From Oscillatoria nigro-viridis PCC 7112 (GTDB taxonomy: Bacteria > Cyanobacteriota > Cyanobacteriia > Cyanobacteriales > Microcoleaceae): DNA of 64,000 nt. The translations under genes were made by a program, and so were the position numbers. Shown piece by piece: positions 8,364 through 18,016 of this stretch. The stretch's first letter is position 1; each line of letters begins with the position of its first letter. The notes under the pieces are model-generated. The model saw nothing but the letters and a program-made list of their open reading frames with translations, was not told where the DNA came from and did no database searches. The stretch covers positions 6,643,445 through 6,707,444 of the forward strand of contig NC_019729.1 in assembly GCF_000317475.1 (NCBI RefSeq), read 5' to 3'.

Positions 8364-9458
8364 ATGACTGATACACCGCAAGATTCATCCCCTCCTGCAT
8401 CTGCATCCTCCACAAATGCTGTGGATGCCGAAAAGTTAATTCGATCGCTCCGCCGCAAAGAAGGCACTTGGGTAGAGTGGGGACAAGCCTGCACCGCACT
8501 GCTAAAAGCTGGCTACAACTCTCAAAGGATTTTTGAAGAAACTGGTTTTGAGCCAATTCAGCAAAATCAAGTAAGCGTCGCAGCCCAAGTTTACACCAGC
8601 ATGGTAAATGCTGGGGCTTCAGAGGAAGTTCGATCGCACTTTTTGGGCAAAGGTAGCGATATCTTATACGAGTTTCGGATTCTCTCTCAAGTAGAGCGGG
8701 CCGGGGCGGCGGCTTTGATGCTAACCCACAATTTGGATGTTGACGATGCTCGCCAAGTTGCTAAAGCGATCAAGGAGTTTTCGCACTTGGGGAGTCTCCC
8801 CCAAGGGTTCACAGACACTCCCGGCGATGCTATGGCTTACCAATGCTGGCAATTGGCGAGACAGAAAAGCGATTTGCAAGAGCGATCGCGCCTAATTGCT
8901 CGCGGTTTAAAATTAGCTAGCAGCCCAACCGCTAGGGCGCAAATCGAGCAGTTGCTCGTCGATTTTACCGTAGTTCCGAGACGGGAAGCGCCCCGCTTGC
9001 CCGTCTACCGGCTCGATACCGAGGAACAATTGCCGCGCATTGTCCCGGTTGTGGGCAAATTGCCGCTTTCTACGACTGATTTGCTGGCAGTGCCTTTGCC
9101 GGAGGAAATCGAGCCGTTCCGAATGGTAAAATTTTCCGGAGCCGGAGCTTGGGTGGCGATTCCCGGATGGCAGGTAATTTTGAACGCTGAAGATCCGGTG
9201 GCCGTTTTGGAAATGAGCGATAGATTGCCGGTACCGCTGCAAGGCAAAGTTGAAGAAGTTTTGATTATTGCCGATCGAGCCCAAAGACAGTGGGATGCTG
9301 ACAGTTATTTCCTCGCCGATAACGCTGGCAATTTAGAATTGTACTGGTTTGAACAATCCCCAAATATTCCTATTTTGGGGCGAGTTGTTCTGGTAATGCG
9401 TCCGAAAAAGATTGTGGATGAAGACTATACCAAAGATGGATGGCAAATTGATGATTAG
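8364..9458 (+). CDS. raf1: RuBisCO accumulation factor 1
   Basis: 364 aa. Raf1 is a dimeric chaperone that stabilises the RbcL2 dimer during RuBisCO assembly in cyanobacteria and plants. The N-terminal helical domain contains LIRSLRRKEGTWVEWGQACTALLKAGY and the TGFEP segment; the middle has FRILSQVERAGAAALMLTHNLDVDDARQVAKAIKEF; the C-terminal beta domain starts near LPVYRLDTEEQLPRIVPVVG and includes GAWVAIPGWQVILNAEDPVAV. Length is normal. It is divergent from the response regulator gene, with about 155 bp between. rbcLXS is not in the window, as is usual for raf1. Confidence 0.93.
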   Translation: MTDTPQDSSPPASASSTNAVDAEKLIRSLRRKEGTWVEWGQACTALLKAGYNSQRIFEETGFEPIQQNQVSVAAQVYTSMVNAGASEEVRSHFLGKGSDILYEFRILSQVERAGAAALMLTHNLDVDDARQVAKAIKEFSHLGSLPQGFTDTPGDAMAYQCWQLARQKSDLQERSRLIARGLKLASSPTARAQIEQLLVDFTVVPRREAPRLPVYRLDTEEQLPRIVPVVGKLPLSTTDLLAVPLPEEIEPFRMVKFSGAGAWVAIPGWQVILNAEDPVAVLEMSDRLPVPLQGKVEEVLIIADRAQRQWDADSYFLADNAGNLELYWFEQSPNIPILGRVVLVMRPKKIVDEDYTKDGWQIDD

Positions 9459-9680
9459 TTAGTTGACGGTTGACGGTTGTCAGTTATCAGTTGACGGTTG
9501 TCAGTTGGTTTTAAGAACGGGTTCTCCGGTCGTTCCACAATACATAAATTTTACGTGGGTGGAATGACAACTGACTACTATAGCAATCCTTGCAGGAGTC
9601 GTCAATTTTTGACCCCACCCCAACCCTCCCCTTATCAAGGGGAGGGAGTAAGAAATGCACAAATGATTTAGGATGGCTAT

Positions 9681-9722
9681 AACTAATGACTAATGACTAC
9701 TGACTACTGACTACTGACTACT
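9681..9722. repeat. TGACTAC heptad array touching a gene end
   Basis: Five TGACTA(C/A)T-type heptads run into the stop codon of the DUF4349 gene. A GTTGACG/GTTGTCA array lies at 9459-9510. The gap 9459-9717 holds no gene. Confidence 0.6.
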
Positions 9723-10713
9723 GAGGCGGTTTCGGTTCTTGAATTTGTGGAACAGAATGCTGTTTCTTAAATCGATTAAAGCCGTAAACCGCAGCCGCAA
9801 TTAACAGCAAATAAGGACTGTAAGCCAACAGCCAAATACCCAAACCAAACAAACCGAGCGTCAATTCACCCACAGAATGAGTCGCTTTCCCCCAAGTTTC
9901 CTGCACCCGCAAACCTAGAGAAGGTTCGGGAGTTTGTTGAGCCGATACTGCTGCTTCTAGAGTTAAGCTAATAGTCGAATAGGCTACTTGATTTCGCAAA
10001 CTTTTTAACTGAGCGTCAATGCGTTCGATCGACTCCCGAATATTGCTCAACTCTTGAGCAGCTTTGAGCACGTCGCCGACAGAGCCCGATCGCTCCATAA
10101 TTTTTAACACCATTTCCTCCGATTTGCGGAGGTTCCGCAGCCTAGCCTCGCTGTCAACTAATTGATCGGTAACATCCTCAGCCGTCAGAGAACGGTTCTC
10201 TACAGTTCCGAGTTTTGCCAAAGCGTCTAAAGTAGTTTCTAACCGTTCTTGAGGCACGCGAATCTCCACAGACGCCGTTTGGCGGACACTGGAATCCGGC
10301 GGCTTTTGATTTTGGAAACCCAAGATATCGCCTTGCTGTTTTTCAACAATATTAGTAACAGATTTAGTGCTGGCGTCAATAGATTTGACAACTACGGTGA
10401 GTTCGGCTTTTTTAATCAGTTGGGGACGGGTGGCTGGAGTTTCTGCTGTTTTTTTTGATGAAGCAGGAGCTTTTGGCCTTTGGGCTGCTGGTGCGGGTGG
10501 GGGTGGTGGAGCCGATGCGGCCACTTGGTTTTCGCGGCTGCTGGATGAACCTGCGCCGCCTGTAGCGTTGGGCAGTGGAGATCCGCAGCTAGGCAAAGCA
10601 ATGGCTGAAGATAAAGTTAAGAATACCGCCACAGCAAAACGAGTTGTGCTGTTGTTGGCTGGGTTTGGGTTTGGCTTGGGCGGGGGGGAATTGATTTTGA
10701 GGTGAGTTTTCAT
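9718..10713 (-). CDS. DUF4349 domain lipoprotein
   Basis: 331 aa. The N-terminus has a hydrophobic segment and a lipobox-like ALPSCGS, so it is probably a lipoprotein. A Pro/Ala-rich spacer leads to the DUF4349 domain: LIKKAELTVVVKSIDASTKSV, SVEIRVPQERLETTLDAL, VTDQLVDSEARLRNLRKSEE, then a coiled coil (ELSNIRESIERIDAQLKSLRNQVAYSTISLTLE). A C-terminal transmembrane helix (LGIWLLAYSPYLLLIAAAVYG) follows. Having both a lipobox and a C-terminal helix is common in this family. Molecular function is unknown. It is transcribed alone. Confidence 0.85.
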   Translation of the reverse strand: MKTHLKINSPPPKPNPNPANNSTTRFAVAVFLTLSSAIALPSCGSPLPNATGGAGSSSSRENQVAASAPPPPPAPAAQRPKAPASSKKTAETPATRPQLIKKAELTVVVKSIDASTKSVTNIVEKQQGDILGFQNQKPPDSSVRQTASVEIRVPQERLETTLDALAKLGTVENRSLTAEDVTDQLVDSEARLRNLRKSEEMVLKIMERSGSVGDVLKAAQELSNIRESIERIDAQLKSLRNQVAYSTISLTLEAAVSAQQTPEPSLGLRVQETWGKATHSVGELTLGLFGLGIWLLAYSPYLLLIAAAVYGFNRFKKQHSVPQIQEPKPPQ

Positions 10714-11169
10714 TTGGGTGACTCCTCTAAAAAAGGCTTGGGTATTGAATTTTATGCTGGTTTCAATTTAAGCTTCAATAGATAGCATTAGTTTAGCCGA
10801 TACCGAAATGGAAACGGTAGAGGTTGAATACTTTGGGATTTTTAACCGCAGATGAACGCAGATGAACGCAGATGAAAGCCAATAAATATCGGTGTGATGA
10901 GCGAAAACAATTTGGTCGCAAGTTCCCGGATTCATCCGTGGAGGGAGAAAAAAGCTCCTCGCTCCCCATCGCCAGCCCCCGGATTTATGAGCGAGGTTGC
11001 TTTATTCAATCTAAAATCTAAAACCTAAAATCTAAAATCGATTGACGGTTTGGGTTCTGGATATAGACGATCGCAACTAAAGCAACTAGGTTTCTGATAC
11101 CGTTTGAAAAGGCTGAACGCGACCAATATTTTTCTAATCTAAAATCTCAAATCTAAAATCTAAAATCGA
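10714..11169. other. Intergenic region with decamer and heptad repeats
   Basis: No gene seen. Three tandem GCAGATGAAC decamers lie at about 10848-10876. CTAAAAT-type heptads lie at 11009-11040 and again at 11138-11168, the latter directly abutting the helicase start codon at 11170. Confidence 0.65.
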
Positions 11170-13632
11170 ATGACTGATGAATTTGATACTGATTTTATGC
11201 GATCGACAACCAATACCGATCGCCCGGATGTAGCCTCAGCGCTTTCAGAATCAGGGTTTGCGGCCGTTTTGCGAGAACAAGCTTGCCTTAAAATTCGCGA
11301 AAGCTTGCGTGCGGGGCAACAGGACATGGCGGACTGGGAAGGCGGCCCCCTTGCTGTTTCTGCGGTTCCGGGGGCCGGGAAGTCTACGGGAATGGCTGCT
11401 GCGTCGGCAATTGCGATCGCCCGCAACGGGCTTCACAGCCGCCGCCAGTTAATTGTCGTGACATTTACGCGATCGGCTGCTGCTAATATTAAAACTAAAA
11501 TTCGGGAAAGATTGACAGAATTGTCTTTATCTCAAGGCGGTTTTGCGGTGCACACTTTGCACGGTTTAGCTTTGAATATTGCGATGCGCCATCCCGATTT
11601 GTCGGGTTTAAATTTAGAAAATTCAACCTTAGTTACTCCAACTCAAAGTCACCGATTAATTCGCACCTGTGTAGAACTTTGGATTGCGGAAAATCCCCGC
11701 CGATATCAAGTTTTGTTAGAAGGACAGCAATTCGACGGAGAGGAAACGGAGAGATTGCGGCGACAATCGGTTTTGCGGACGGAAATTTTGCCGCAGGTAG
11801 CTAAAACAGTGATTCACGAGGCAAAATCTTCTGGTTTGTTTCCCGAACAGTTGTTAGAAATGAGCGCTCTTGATACTGGGGACGGTTATGAGATTTTAGC
11901 GGTAGCGGGCGGTTTATATCAAAAATATCAGGCTTTGTTGAGGAGTCGGGAATTCATCGATTACGACGAGATGATTTTAGCAGCTTTGCGGGTGTTGGAC
12001 AATCCGAAGGCGAGGGCGATCGAGCAAAAGCAAGTATTTGCCGTTTTTGAGGACGAAGCGCAGGATTCGACACCTTTGCAAACTCGGCTTTTGGAAACAT
12101 TGGCGATCGATCCAGAGCGTCCGAACTCACCTCCCAATTTTATTAGAGTTGGCGACCCAAATCAAGCAATTAATTCTACTTTTACACCCGCCGACCCGAT
12201 TTATTTTAACCAATTTTGTGATGAGTGCGAAGTAGAGAATAAGTTAGCGACAATGGACGGTGCAGGCCGCAGCACCCAGGTGATTATCGATGCAGCTAAC
12301 TTTATGTTGAAATGGGTAAATAGCTCAAAACTAGCGGGAACGGAACAGCCTTTTCGCGACCAAACTATTAAGCCTGTACCCAGCTATGACCCGCAGCAAA
12401 ATGCCAATCCGGCTCCCATTGGTCGAGGCTTAGAATTGCATACTCCCCGCGATATTTACCATACAGTTGAGTTGATTGGCAAGCGGGTAATTGAGTTAGT
12501 TGAGGAATTTTTACCTGCCGATTTTGAATTTGCAAGGAATGAAAAAGCTATCCATTCAGGCACGGAAGCTAGCGAGGGGGAAAATAGCGCAAAATTGCCT
12601 TTAGAAAATCTGAAGTCGATGGCTATTTTGGTGCGGGAAAACAAACAAGGTAAGTTTATCAAAGAAGTGCTAGAAAATCCTCACAAACACGGATTAAGCT
12701 TTGATTTGCACAAATATGGGATTAAAATTGAAGATGTGGGAGAACGGGACAGACATTCTCAAGTACCTTGGGAAATCTTAACACTGCTGCAATTTCTCGA
12801 TCGCCCCCACTCTCCAGACTACCTGAAAGCAGCCTTAAAGATTTTGAGCGATCGGCAACTCATCCCCAAACAAGACTACAATGCTTTTGCGACTAGCCCC
12901 GAGCAATTCCTTTACCCAGGCCCCCTAGACCCGCAGCAGTCAGACCCCGTTCGCAAATGCCGCTATTTTTGCTGCGGTTTGCTGCAAGCTAGCTTAGAAC
13001 TGCCGCCCTACCAAATCATCTCATTTTTAGCCTTAGCGCTGCAATACGACCAAACAGAATTAGCCACCGCCGACAAATTAGCAGAACGGGTAGCAATTCA
13101 AACAGCCGGCAACAATTCAATGCGGAATATTTTGGACGTACTTAGCGAAATTGTCAGTTCCGAAAGATTTGAACCTGTGGATGCAGACGACAAAATAGAA
13201 GAACGCTATACCAGCAAAGGTCAACTAACAATTATTACCATGCACAAAGCTAAAGGATTAGATTGGGATTGCGTATTTTTGCCGTTTCTGCACGAACAAA
13301 CCATCCCCGGAAATTTGCGAGTTTTGCCGCAAGCCCGATTTTTAGGAGATTTCACTTTAGCAGAGGTAGCGAGAGCACAGATTCGAGCAAGTTTGCACGG
13401 AAAATATCCTTTACCAAATCTAGGCGAAGCCTGGGAACAAGCTGGTTATTTGAAAACAGCAGAAGAGTTTCGACTGCTGTATGTGGCGATGACGCGAGCA
13501 AAAAGCTTGCTGTGGATGGCGGCGGAGAAAAAAGGCCCTTTTACTTGGAACAAACCGGAGAATTTACAGGAGCAAAAACCTTGTCCGGTAATGCCTGTTT
13601 TGAAGCAGAGATTTCCGAGTAATGCGATATAA
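11170..13632 (+). CDS. UvrD/PcrA-like SF1A DNA helicase
   Basis: 820 aa. ATP-dependent 3'-5' helicase fold with Walker A AVPGAGKST, motif Ia VVTFTRSAAANIK, Walker B VFEDEAQDSTPLQ, motif III VGDPNQAI, motif IV-like GRSTQVIIDAANFM, motif V LTIITMHKAKGLDWDCVFLP and motif VI LLYVAMTRAKSLLW. It is longer than a minimal PcrA in the 1B/2B insertions. No nuclease domain is visible, so it is not AddA or RecB. It is a cyanobacterial type of UvrD-like helicase probably acting in repair; the partner is unknown. The start is ATG 11170 (MTDEFDTDFM). No ribosome-binding site is obvious because a heptad array lies right upstream. Confidence 0.88.
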   Translation: MTDEFDTDFMRSTTNTDRPDVASALSESGFAAVLREQACLKIRESLRAGQQDMADWEGGPLAVSAVPGAGKSTGMAAASAIAIARNGLHSRRQLIVVTFTRSAAANIKTKIRERLTELSLSQGGFAVHTLHGLALNIAMRHPDLSGLNLENSTLVTPTQSHRLIRTCVELWIAENPRRYQVLLEGQQFDGEETERLRRQSVLRTEILPQVAKTVIHEAKSSGLFPEQLLEMSALDTGDGYEILAVAGGLYQKYQALLRSREFIDYDEMILAALRVLDNPKARAIEQKQVFAVFEDEAQDSTPLQTRLLETLAIDPERPNSPPNFIRVGDPNQAINSTFTPADPIYFNQFCDECEVENKLATMDGAGRSTQVIIDAANFMLKWVNSSKLAGTEQPFRDQTIKPVPSYDPQQNANPAPIGRGLELHTPRDIYHTVELIGKRVIELVEEFLPADFEFARNEKAIHSGTEASEGENSAKLPLENLKSMAILVRENKQGKFIKEVLENPHKHGLSFDLHKYGIKIEDVGERDRHSQVPWEILTLLQFLDRPHSPDYLKAALKILSDRQLIPKQDYNAFATSPEQFLYPGPLDPQQSDPVRKCRYFCCGLLQASLELPPYQIISFLALALQYDQTELATADKLAERVAIQTAGNNSMRNILDVLSEIVSSERFEPVDADDKIEERYTSKGQLTIITMHKAKGLDWDCVFLPFLHEQTIPGNLRVLPQARFLGDFTLAEVARAQIRASLHGKYPLPNLGEAWEQAGYLKTAEEFRLLYVAMTRAKSLLWMAAEKKGPFTWNKPENLQEQKPCPVMPVLKQRFPSNAI

Positions 13633-13646
13633 AAGAAGTAAGAATT

Positions 13647-13772
13647 ATATCATGTCCGATCGATTACCCTTCATCAGGTAGGGGCGGGTTCACCAACAAT
13701 ATCTGCCAACAATCTCCAATCTCAAAAACCCGCCCGGCCGGGATATTATGGTCAATCTATCGGACATGATAT
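13647..13772. repeat. MITE-like element with 14-bp perfect terminal inverted repeats
   Basis: ATATCATGTCCGAT at 13647-13660 is exactly inverted at 13759-13772. The match extends over GATT with one mismatch. The inside carries the AGGGGCGGGTTCACCAAC ... ACCCGCC hairpin that also appears near 23100-23310 and 37331. Confidence 0.75.
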
Positions 13773-13867
13773 TAAGCTGATGTGCATCAGCTTATCACAA
13801 GTTATCTGGCGTTAGAAAATCCCTATCTTTGTCGCATAATTAACTTAATTTGATTGTTAATTGTTGT

Positions 13868-14150
13868 GCATTTAAATTGTATGTTGATGGCGGGCTTTCT
13901 GGCCCACCCCACCACAAGAGTGAAAATTTATTTTACCATGCAATTTAAATGCGGATTAGCTTATTTGCAGGGGAAGTTCAGGTTAAAACTATACCCCAGC
14001 GCAGCGTTACGAAGAACAAAGCAATTTCAAAACTCAAAAATTTTTGTCAATTTCCCCTGAAGCTGTTCTGTATTTAAAGAGTATTTCAAAAAAAATTAAA
14101 GTCATGTGGGGTGGGCCTATGAGCCCGCCCTGAATATACAATTTAAATGC
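13868..14150. repeat. Inverted-repeat element ending in GCATTTAAATTGTAT
   Basis: The 15-mer at 13868-13882 is perfectly inverted at 14136-14150. Next to each end is a GGCGGGC...GCCCACCCC palindrome. A third, shorter inverted copy (CAATTTAAATGC) lies near 13941, so the structure may be an 86-bp hairpin plus a 283-bp composite. Confidence 0.65.
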
Positions 14151-14158
14151 GCGACAGC

Positions 14159-15841
14159 TTACCACTTTCCTGACATCGCGTCTTTGAGTCTCAATTCTTC
14201 TCGACTGACTAAAGCTTCGTAGTAATCGGGTTTGATTTCGAGGGCGACTCCGTAAGAGCTAATGGCATCTTGAGTTCGCTGCAATTTTTGCAAAACGTCG
14301 CCCCGCTGCGCCCAAGCTTCCCAGTTGTCTGGCTTGAGTTGAATCACTCGATCGAAAGCGACGAGTGCTTGGGAATAGTTCTGCATTTCCCCTAGGATCA
14401 GACCTCGCTGTACCCAGCCTTGATAGTTGTCGGGCCAGATAGTAATTGCTCGATCGTATGATGCTAGAGCTTGTTCGTACTGCTGCAATTTTGACAAAGC
14501 ATTGCCGCGTTTCAACCAAGCTTCAAAATTGTCTGGCACGATTTTAATTACGCGGTTGTAAGCTGCGACGGCTTGTTCGTACTGCTGCAATTTTTCCAGC
14601 GCTGCGCCTTGCTGCAACCCTACTTTTGATGTAATTTCTGCTTCTGAAGTCAGAGAGATTACTTTATCAAAACAGGCGATCGCTTCTTCGTACTGCTGCA
14701 ATTTTTCCAGGGCTTCGCCTCGCAAGTTCCAAGCTTCTAGAAAATTACCTTCAATTTGTAGGGCATTGCTGTAAGCGATAATTGCCTCTTTGTAGCGTTC
14801 CAATCCTGCCAGGGCGATGCCTCTACCCAGCCAAGCTTCGGGAAAATTCGGATTAATTTGAATGGCTTGGTCAAATGCAGCGATCGCCCCTTCAAAATCT
14901 CTCGATTCTGACAGTGTTTGACCGCGCCCGATCCATGCTTCGGGATAAAAAGAATTAATTTGAATTGCCCGATCGAAACAAGCAATTGCCGCGTCTGCCC
15001 ACTGGTGTTTGAGGGCCATTCCTTTATAAAACCAGGCTTCGCAGTCGTTCGGTTGCATTTGCAGTACGCGATCGTAAGCTGTCACCGCTTCTGCATATTT
15101 GTGCAATTTTGCTGAAGCAATGCCCCGATTGAACCAAGCCAGACTATTTTGCGGTTGCAGTTGAATGGCGCGATCGTAAGAAGTTACCGCTTCAGCGTAG
15201 CGTTCGGCTTTCATCAAAGCCAAACCTCGGTTCAGCCAAGCTTCCCAATTTGTCGGGACGAGTTTCAGCGCGCGCTCGAAAGCCGCCACCGCTTCAGGAT
15301 AGCGCTCAGCTTGCAGCAACACGTTGCCTTGCCGGTACCACATGGCGGGCAAATTCGGATGAAGTTGGGTTGCTCTTTTGTAACAAGTTGCTGCTGCATC
15401 CCACTGCTGCAATTCCTCTAAAACTCTGCCCCGCTGATACCAAGCTTCGTGCTTTTCTGAATTGATTTGAATTGCGGTGTCGAAAGCCGCGATCGCTTCT
15501 GAGTGATTTTGCAAACTTAACAGCCCTGTCCCGCGCAGCATCCAAGCCCAGTATTCTTCGGGATTAATTGCTGTAGCTCGATCGGCGCAGGCTACGGTTT
15601 CTGCGTAGGAATGCAGTTGCTTGTAAGCTTTGCCCAGATTCAGCCACGCCCGGGCCCAGTCCGGCTTAATTTGAACCGCTTTTCCGTAGCAAAGGACTGC
15701 CGCTTCGTACCTTCCCGATGCGTACAATCTATTGCCCCGATCGTAATCTGGAAATGCTGCAAAAATTCTTAAAATCGGCGGCAGCAGAGCTGGTTGGGGG
15801 TTTGAGGAGTTTTCAGGAGCCGAAGTCGAGAGGTCTGGCAT
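14159..15841 (-). CDS. Tetratricopeptide (TPR) repeat protein
   Basis: 560 aa, almost entirely about 15 TPR units of 34 residues, from near residue 30 to 550. They have the usual W-LG-Y-A-P pattern, for example AWLNRGLALMKAERYAEAV followed by TSYDRAIQLQPQN. TPR arrays bind peptide partners and scaffold complexes. There is no signal peptide, membrane helix or catalytic domain, so it is probably cytosolic. Several neighbouring repeats are near-identical at protein level (KLQQYEEAIACFDK, KLQQYEQAVAAYN), which suggests recent internal duplication. The specific partner is unknown. Confidence 0.88.
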   Translation of the reverse strand: MPDLSTSAPENSSNPQPALLPPILRIFAAFPDYDRGNRLYASGRYEAAVLCYGKAVQIKPDWARAWLNLGKAYKQLHSYAETVACADRATAINPEEYWAWMLRGTGLLSLQNHSEAIAAFDTAIQINSEKHEAWYQRGRVLEELQQWDAAATCYKRATQLHPNLPAMWYRQGNVLLQAERYPEAVAAFERALKLVPTNWEAWLNRGLALMKAERYAEAVTSYDRAIQLQPQNSLAWFNRGIASAKLHKYAEAVTAYDRVLQMQPNDCEAWFYKGMALKHQWADAAIACFDRAIQINSFYPEAWIGRGQTLSESRDFEGAIAAFDQAIQINPNFPEAWLGRGIALAGLERYKEAIIAYSNALQIEGNFLEAWNLRGEALEKLQQYEEAIACFDKVISLTSEAEITSKVGLQQGAALEKLQQYEQAVAAYNRVIKIVPDNFEAWLKRGNALSKLQQYEQALASYDRAITIWPDNYQGWVQRGLILGEMQNYSQALVAFDRVIQLKPDNWEAWAQRGDVLQKLQRTQDAISSYGVALEIKPDYYEALVSREELRLKDAMSGKW

Positions 15842-16141
15842 ACGCCTTGCACATAAAAAATTTAGTGGGATAACAAGCTTGCGGTCTTATATATTAACTT
15901 ATGCTTTTCTTAATCTCGCTGCTGTTTTGAAACAAATTTAGCATATCAGGCTTGGTGCGACAAATCATTCTTTACGTAATTATAGTAGGTATAAAATTAT
16001 GCCCCGTTGCCGCTTTATGTACACCGCTGTAACATACGGTCAGTCGATTTTCGATTTTTGATTTTCGATTTTCGATTGACAATCAAGCATCCAGGATGCA
16101 AGCACATAGGCCCTAATTCAGGTTTAAAACCAAATTTTAAG

Positions 16142-18016
16142 ATGCTAGAGTTGCACGCGCTTTTAGATTTCACGGACTGTCATTGGGAGTCGATCGACTC
16201 GCACCCAAATTATTGGTACGAAGGCCGTTGTCCTCAAAGCGGCGAGCTGCTGAGACTGCCGCGAACTCGAATGTCCGAGGAGCTCGCGCGGGGTTTGATG
16301 CAGTACCTGGCGGCTGACGGTGCCTACGATCGCGAAGGGAAGATGTACGGCATATTACTGGTGGAGATGCCTTCGGGGGAACAGGGGATACTCAAAGCAT
16401 TTTCCGGGCTGCTGAACGGTTGCAGCCTTGTTGAAGGCTGGGTGCCGCCGATTCCGGGGCGAGATCGAGTTGCTTTCGAGGAAGCCCGCACGTTAACTCA
16501 ATTGGAGGCGATGAAACAGGAACTTATTGCACTCCATCAACTCCCGCAGCGACAAGAGTATGAAGCCTTATTTCGGGAGTTTGAAGTGCAAATGCAAGTT
16601 TTGAGCGATCGGCACCGCAATTGCAAGCAGCAGCGAGACGAAAAACGCCAGTTACTGTGTCAAACTCTCGCCGCAGAAACACTAGAAATTGCCCTGGAAC
16701 AACTGAATCAAGAAAGCCGTTTGGAGAAAATTGAACGCAGACAATTGAAACGGCAGCGGGATGAAACATTGCAGCCGCTAAAACAATTAATTGAAGCTGC
16801 GGATCGGCGGATGCGGGCGCTGAAACAGCAGCGAAAAGAACTTTCCCGCGAACTTCAGACGCAAATGCACGCGGCTTACACTCTGGTCAATTTTTTGGGG
16901 AAATCGCGATCGATCTCCTCATTGATGCCAAGCAATTCTATTCCCACTGGCACCGGCGACTGTTGCGCGCCAAAATTGCTCCACTACGCGGCAGCAAACA
17001 ATTTGAAACCGCTGGCAATGGCTGAGTTTTGGTGGGGGCCGCCATCGGGCGATAAGATACAGGGAGAATTTTACGGTGCTTGTGGCGATCGGTGTCAGCC
17101 GTTGATGGGTTTTTTGCTGTCAGGATTGGCTCAAAATCCGACTGTTTCTAATATAAATCAGGGTTTGACGGGCGGGCTAGAAGCCCACCCCACAAATCAT
17201 CATATTGCTCGCTTCACGGGCATCTTGCCCGTTACAAAGGGCGGGCTAGAAGCCCACCCCACAAATCATCATATTGCTCGCTTCACGGGCATCTTGCCCG
17301 TTACAAAGGGCGGGCTAGAAGCCCACCCCACAAATCATCATATTGCTCGCTTCACGGGCATCTTGCCCGTTACGCCCGTTACCCAAATGCTACCGATCGT
17401 TTATGAAGACAAATGGTTGATTGCGGTCAATAAACCCTCTGGGTTGCTGTCAGTTCCAGGTCGTTATCGGGAAAATCAAGATAGTGTTTTCAGTCGTTTG
17501 CGTAACTTGTTACCTGATAGTTGGGATTTGACGGTGGTGCATCGTTTAGATTTGGAAACATCGGGAATTTTGCTATTGGCGCGGGACAAAGAAACTAGCA
17601 GTCAACTCAGGCAGCAATTTGCAAAAAAGGAGGTTCACAAAGTTTATGAAGCGGTGCTTTCGGGTACTGTAAAAATTGATGCGGGGACGATCGAACTCCC
17701 ACTTTGGGGCGATCCAGAAAATCGCCCTTACCAGCAAGTCAATTGGGAGTGCGGAAAGCCCAGCGTTACTCGCTTTCAGGTAATGGCGAGGGAGGGAAAT
17801 TGCGATCGCGTCGAGTTTTTGCCGCTGACGGGACGCACCCATCAATTGAGGGTTCATGCAGCGGATGTTCGAGGGTTGGGGATACCGATTTTGGGCGATC
17901 GACTTTACGGATGTCGGGCTGCTGCGAATCGGCTACACTTGCACGCGCGGGAACTTTCCTTTAAGCATCCGCAGTTGGGAGAAACGCTATACCTACAGGC
18001 AGAAACACCATTTTGA
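16142..18016 (+). CDS. RluA-family RNA pseudouridine synthase with N-terminal extension
   Basis: I chose ATG 16142 (MLELHALLDF); the frame is open farther upstream to 16007 but those 45 codons cover heptad-like repeats. The product is about 624 aa. The N-terminal half (to about residue 340) has a cyanobacteria-type domain with a long coiled coil (LEKIERRQLKRQRDETLQPLK) and ends in GEFYGACGDRCQPLMGFLL. The catalytic domain (about 415-620) shows PIVYEDKWLIAVNKPSGLLSVPG, VVHRLDLETSGILLLARD with the catalytic Asp, and LTGRTHQLRVHAA. Between the halves lie three 23-aa repeats (see the repeat entry). The target uridine, rRNA or tRNA, cannot be told. Confidence 0.9.
   Translation: MLELHALLDFTDCHWESIDSHPNYWYEGRCPQSGELLRLPRTRMSEELARGLMQYLAADGAYDREGKMYGILLVEMPSGEQGILKAFSGLLNGCSLVEGWVPPIPGRDRVAFEEARTLTQLEAMKQELIALHQLPQRQEYEALFREFEVQMQVLSDRHRNCKQQRDEKRQLLCQTLAAETLEIALEQLNQESRLEKIERRQLKRQRDETLQPLKQLIEAADRRMRALKQQRKELSRELQTQMHAAYTLVNFLGKSRSISSLMPSNSIPTGTGDCCAPKLLHYAAANNLKPLAMAEFWWGPPSGDKIQGEFYGACGDRCQPLMGFLLSGLAQNPTVSNINQGLTGGLEAHPTNHHIARFTGILPVTKGGLEAHPTNHHIARFTGILPVTKGGLEAHPTNHHIARFTGILPVTPVTQMLPIVYEDKWLIAVNKPSGLLSVPGRYRENQDSVFSRLRNLLPDSWDLTVVHRLDLETSGILLLARDKETSSQLRQQFAKKEVHKVYEAVLSGTVKIDAGTIELPLWGDPENRPYQQVNWECGKPSVTRFQVMAREGNCDRVEFLPLTGRTHQLRVHAADVRGLGIPILGDRLYGCRAAANRLHLHARELSFKHPQLGETLYLQAETPF
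17170..17377 (+). repeat. Three in-frame 69-bp repeats inside the pseudouridine synthase gene
   Basis: The unit starts GGCGGGCTAGAAGCCCACCC and ends in ACGGGCATCTTGCCCGTTAC. Starts at 17171, 17240 and 17309 are 69 bp apart. Both halves are palindromes related to intergenic repeats elsewhere in the window. In protein they read GGLEAHPTNHHIARFTGILP then VTK, three times. 69 is divisible by 3, so the frame is kept. Confidence 0.9.

Larger units (their letters stand above)
13633..14158. other. Intergenic region carrying two inverted-repeat elements
   Basis: This convergent gap between the helicase and the TPR gene holds the 13647-13772 and 13868-14150 elements, described separately, and no supportable gene. 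Confidence 0.7.
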
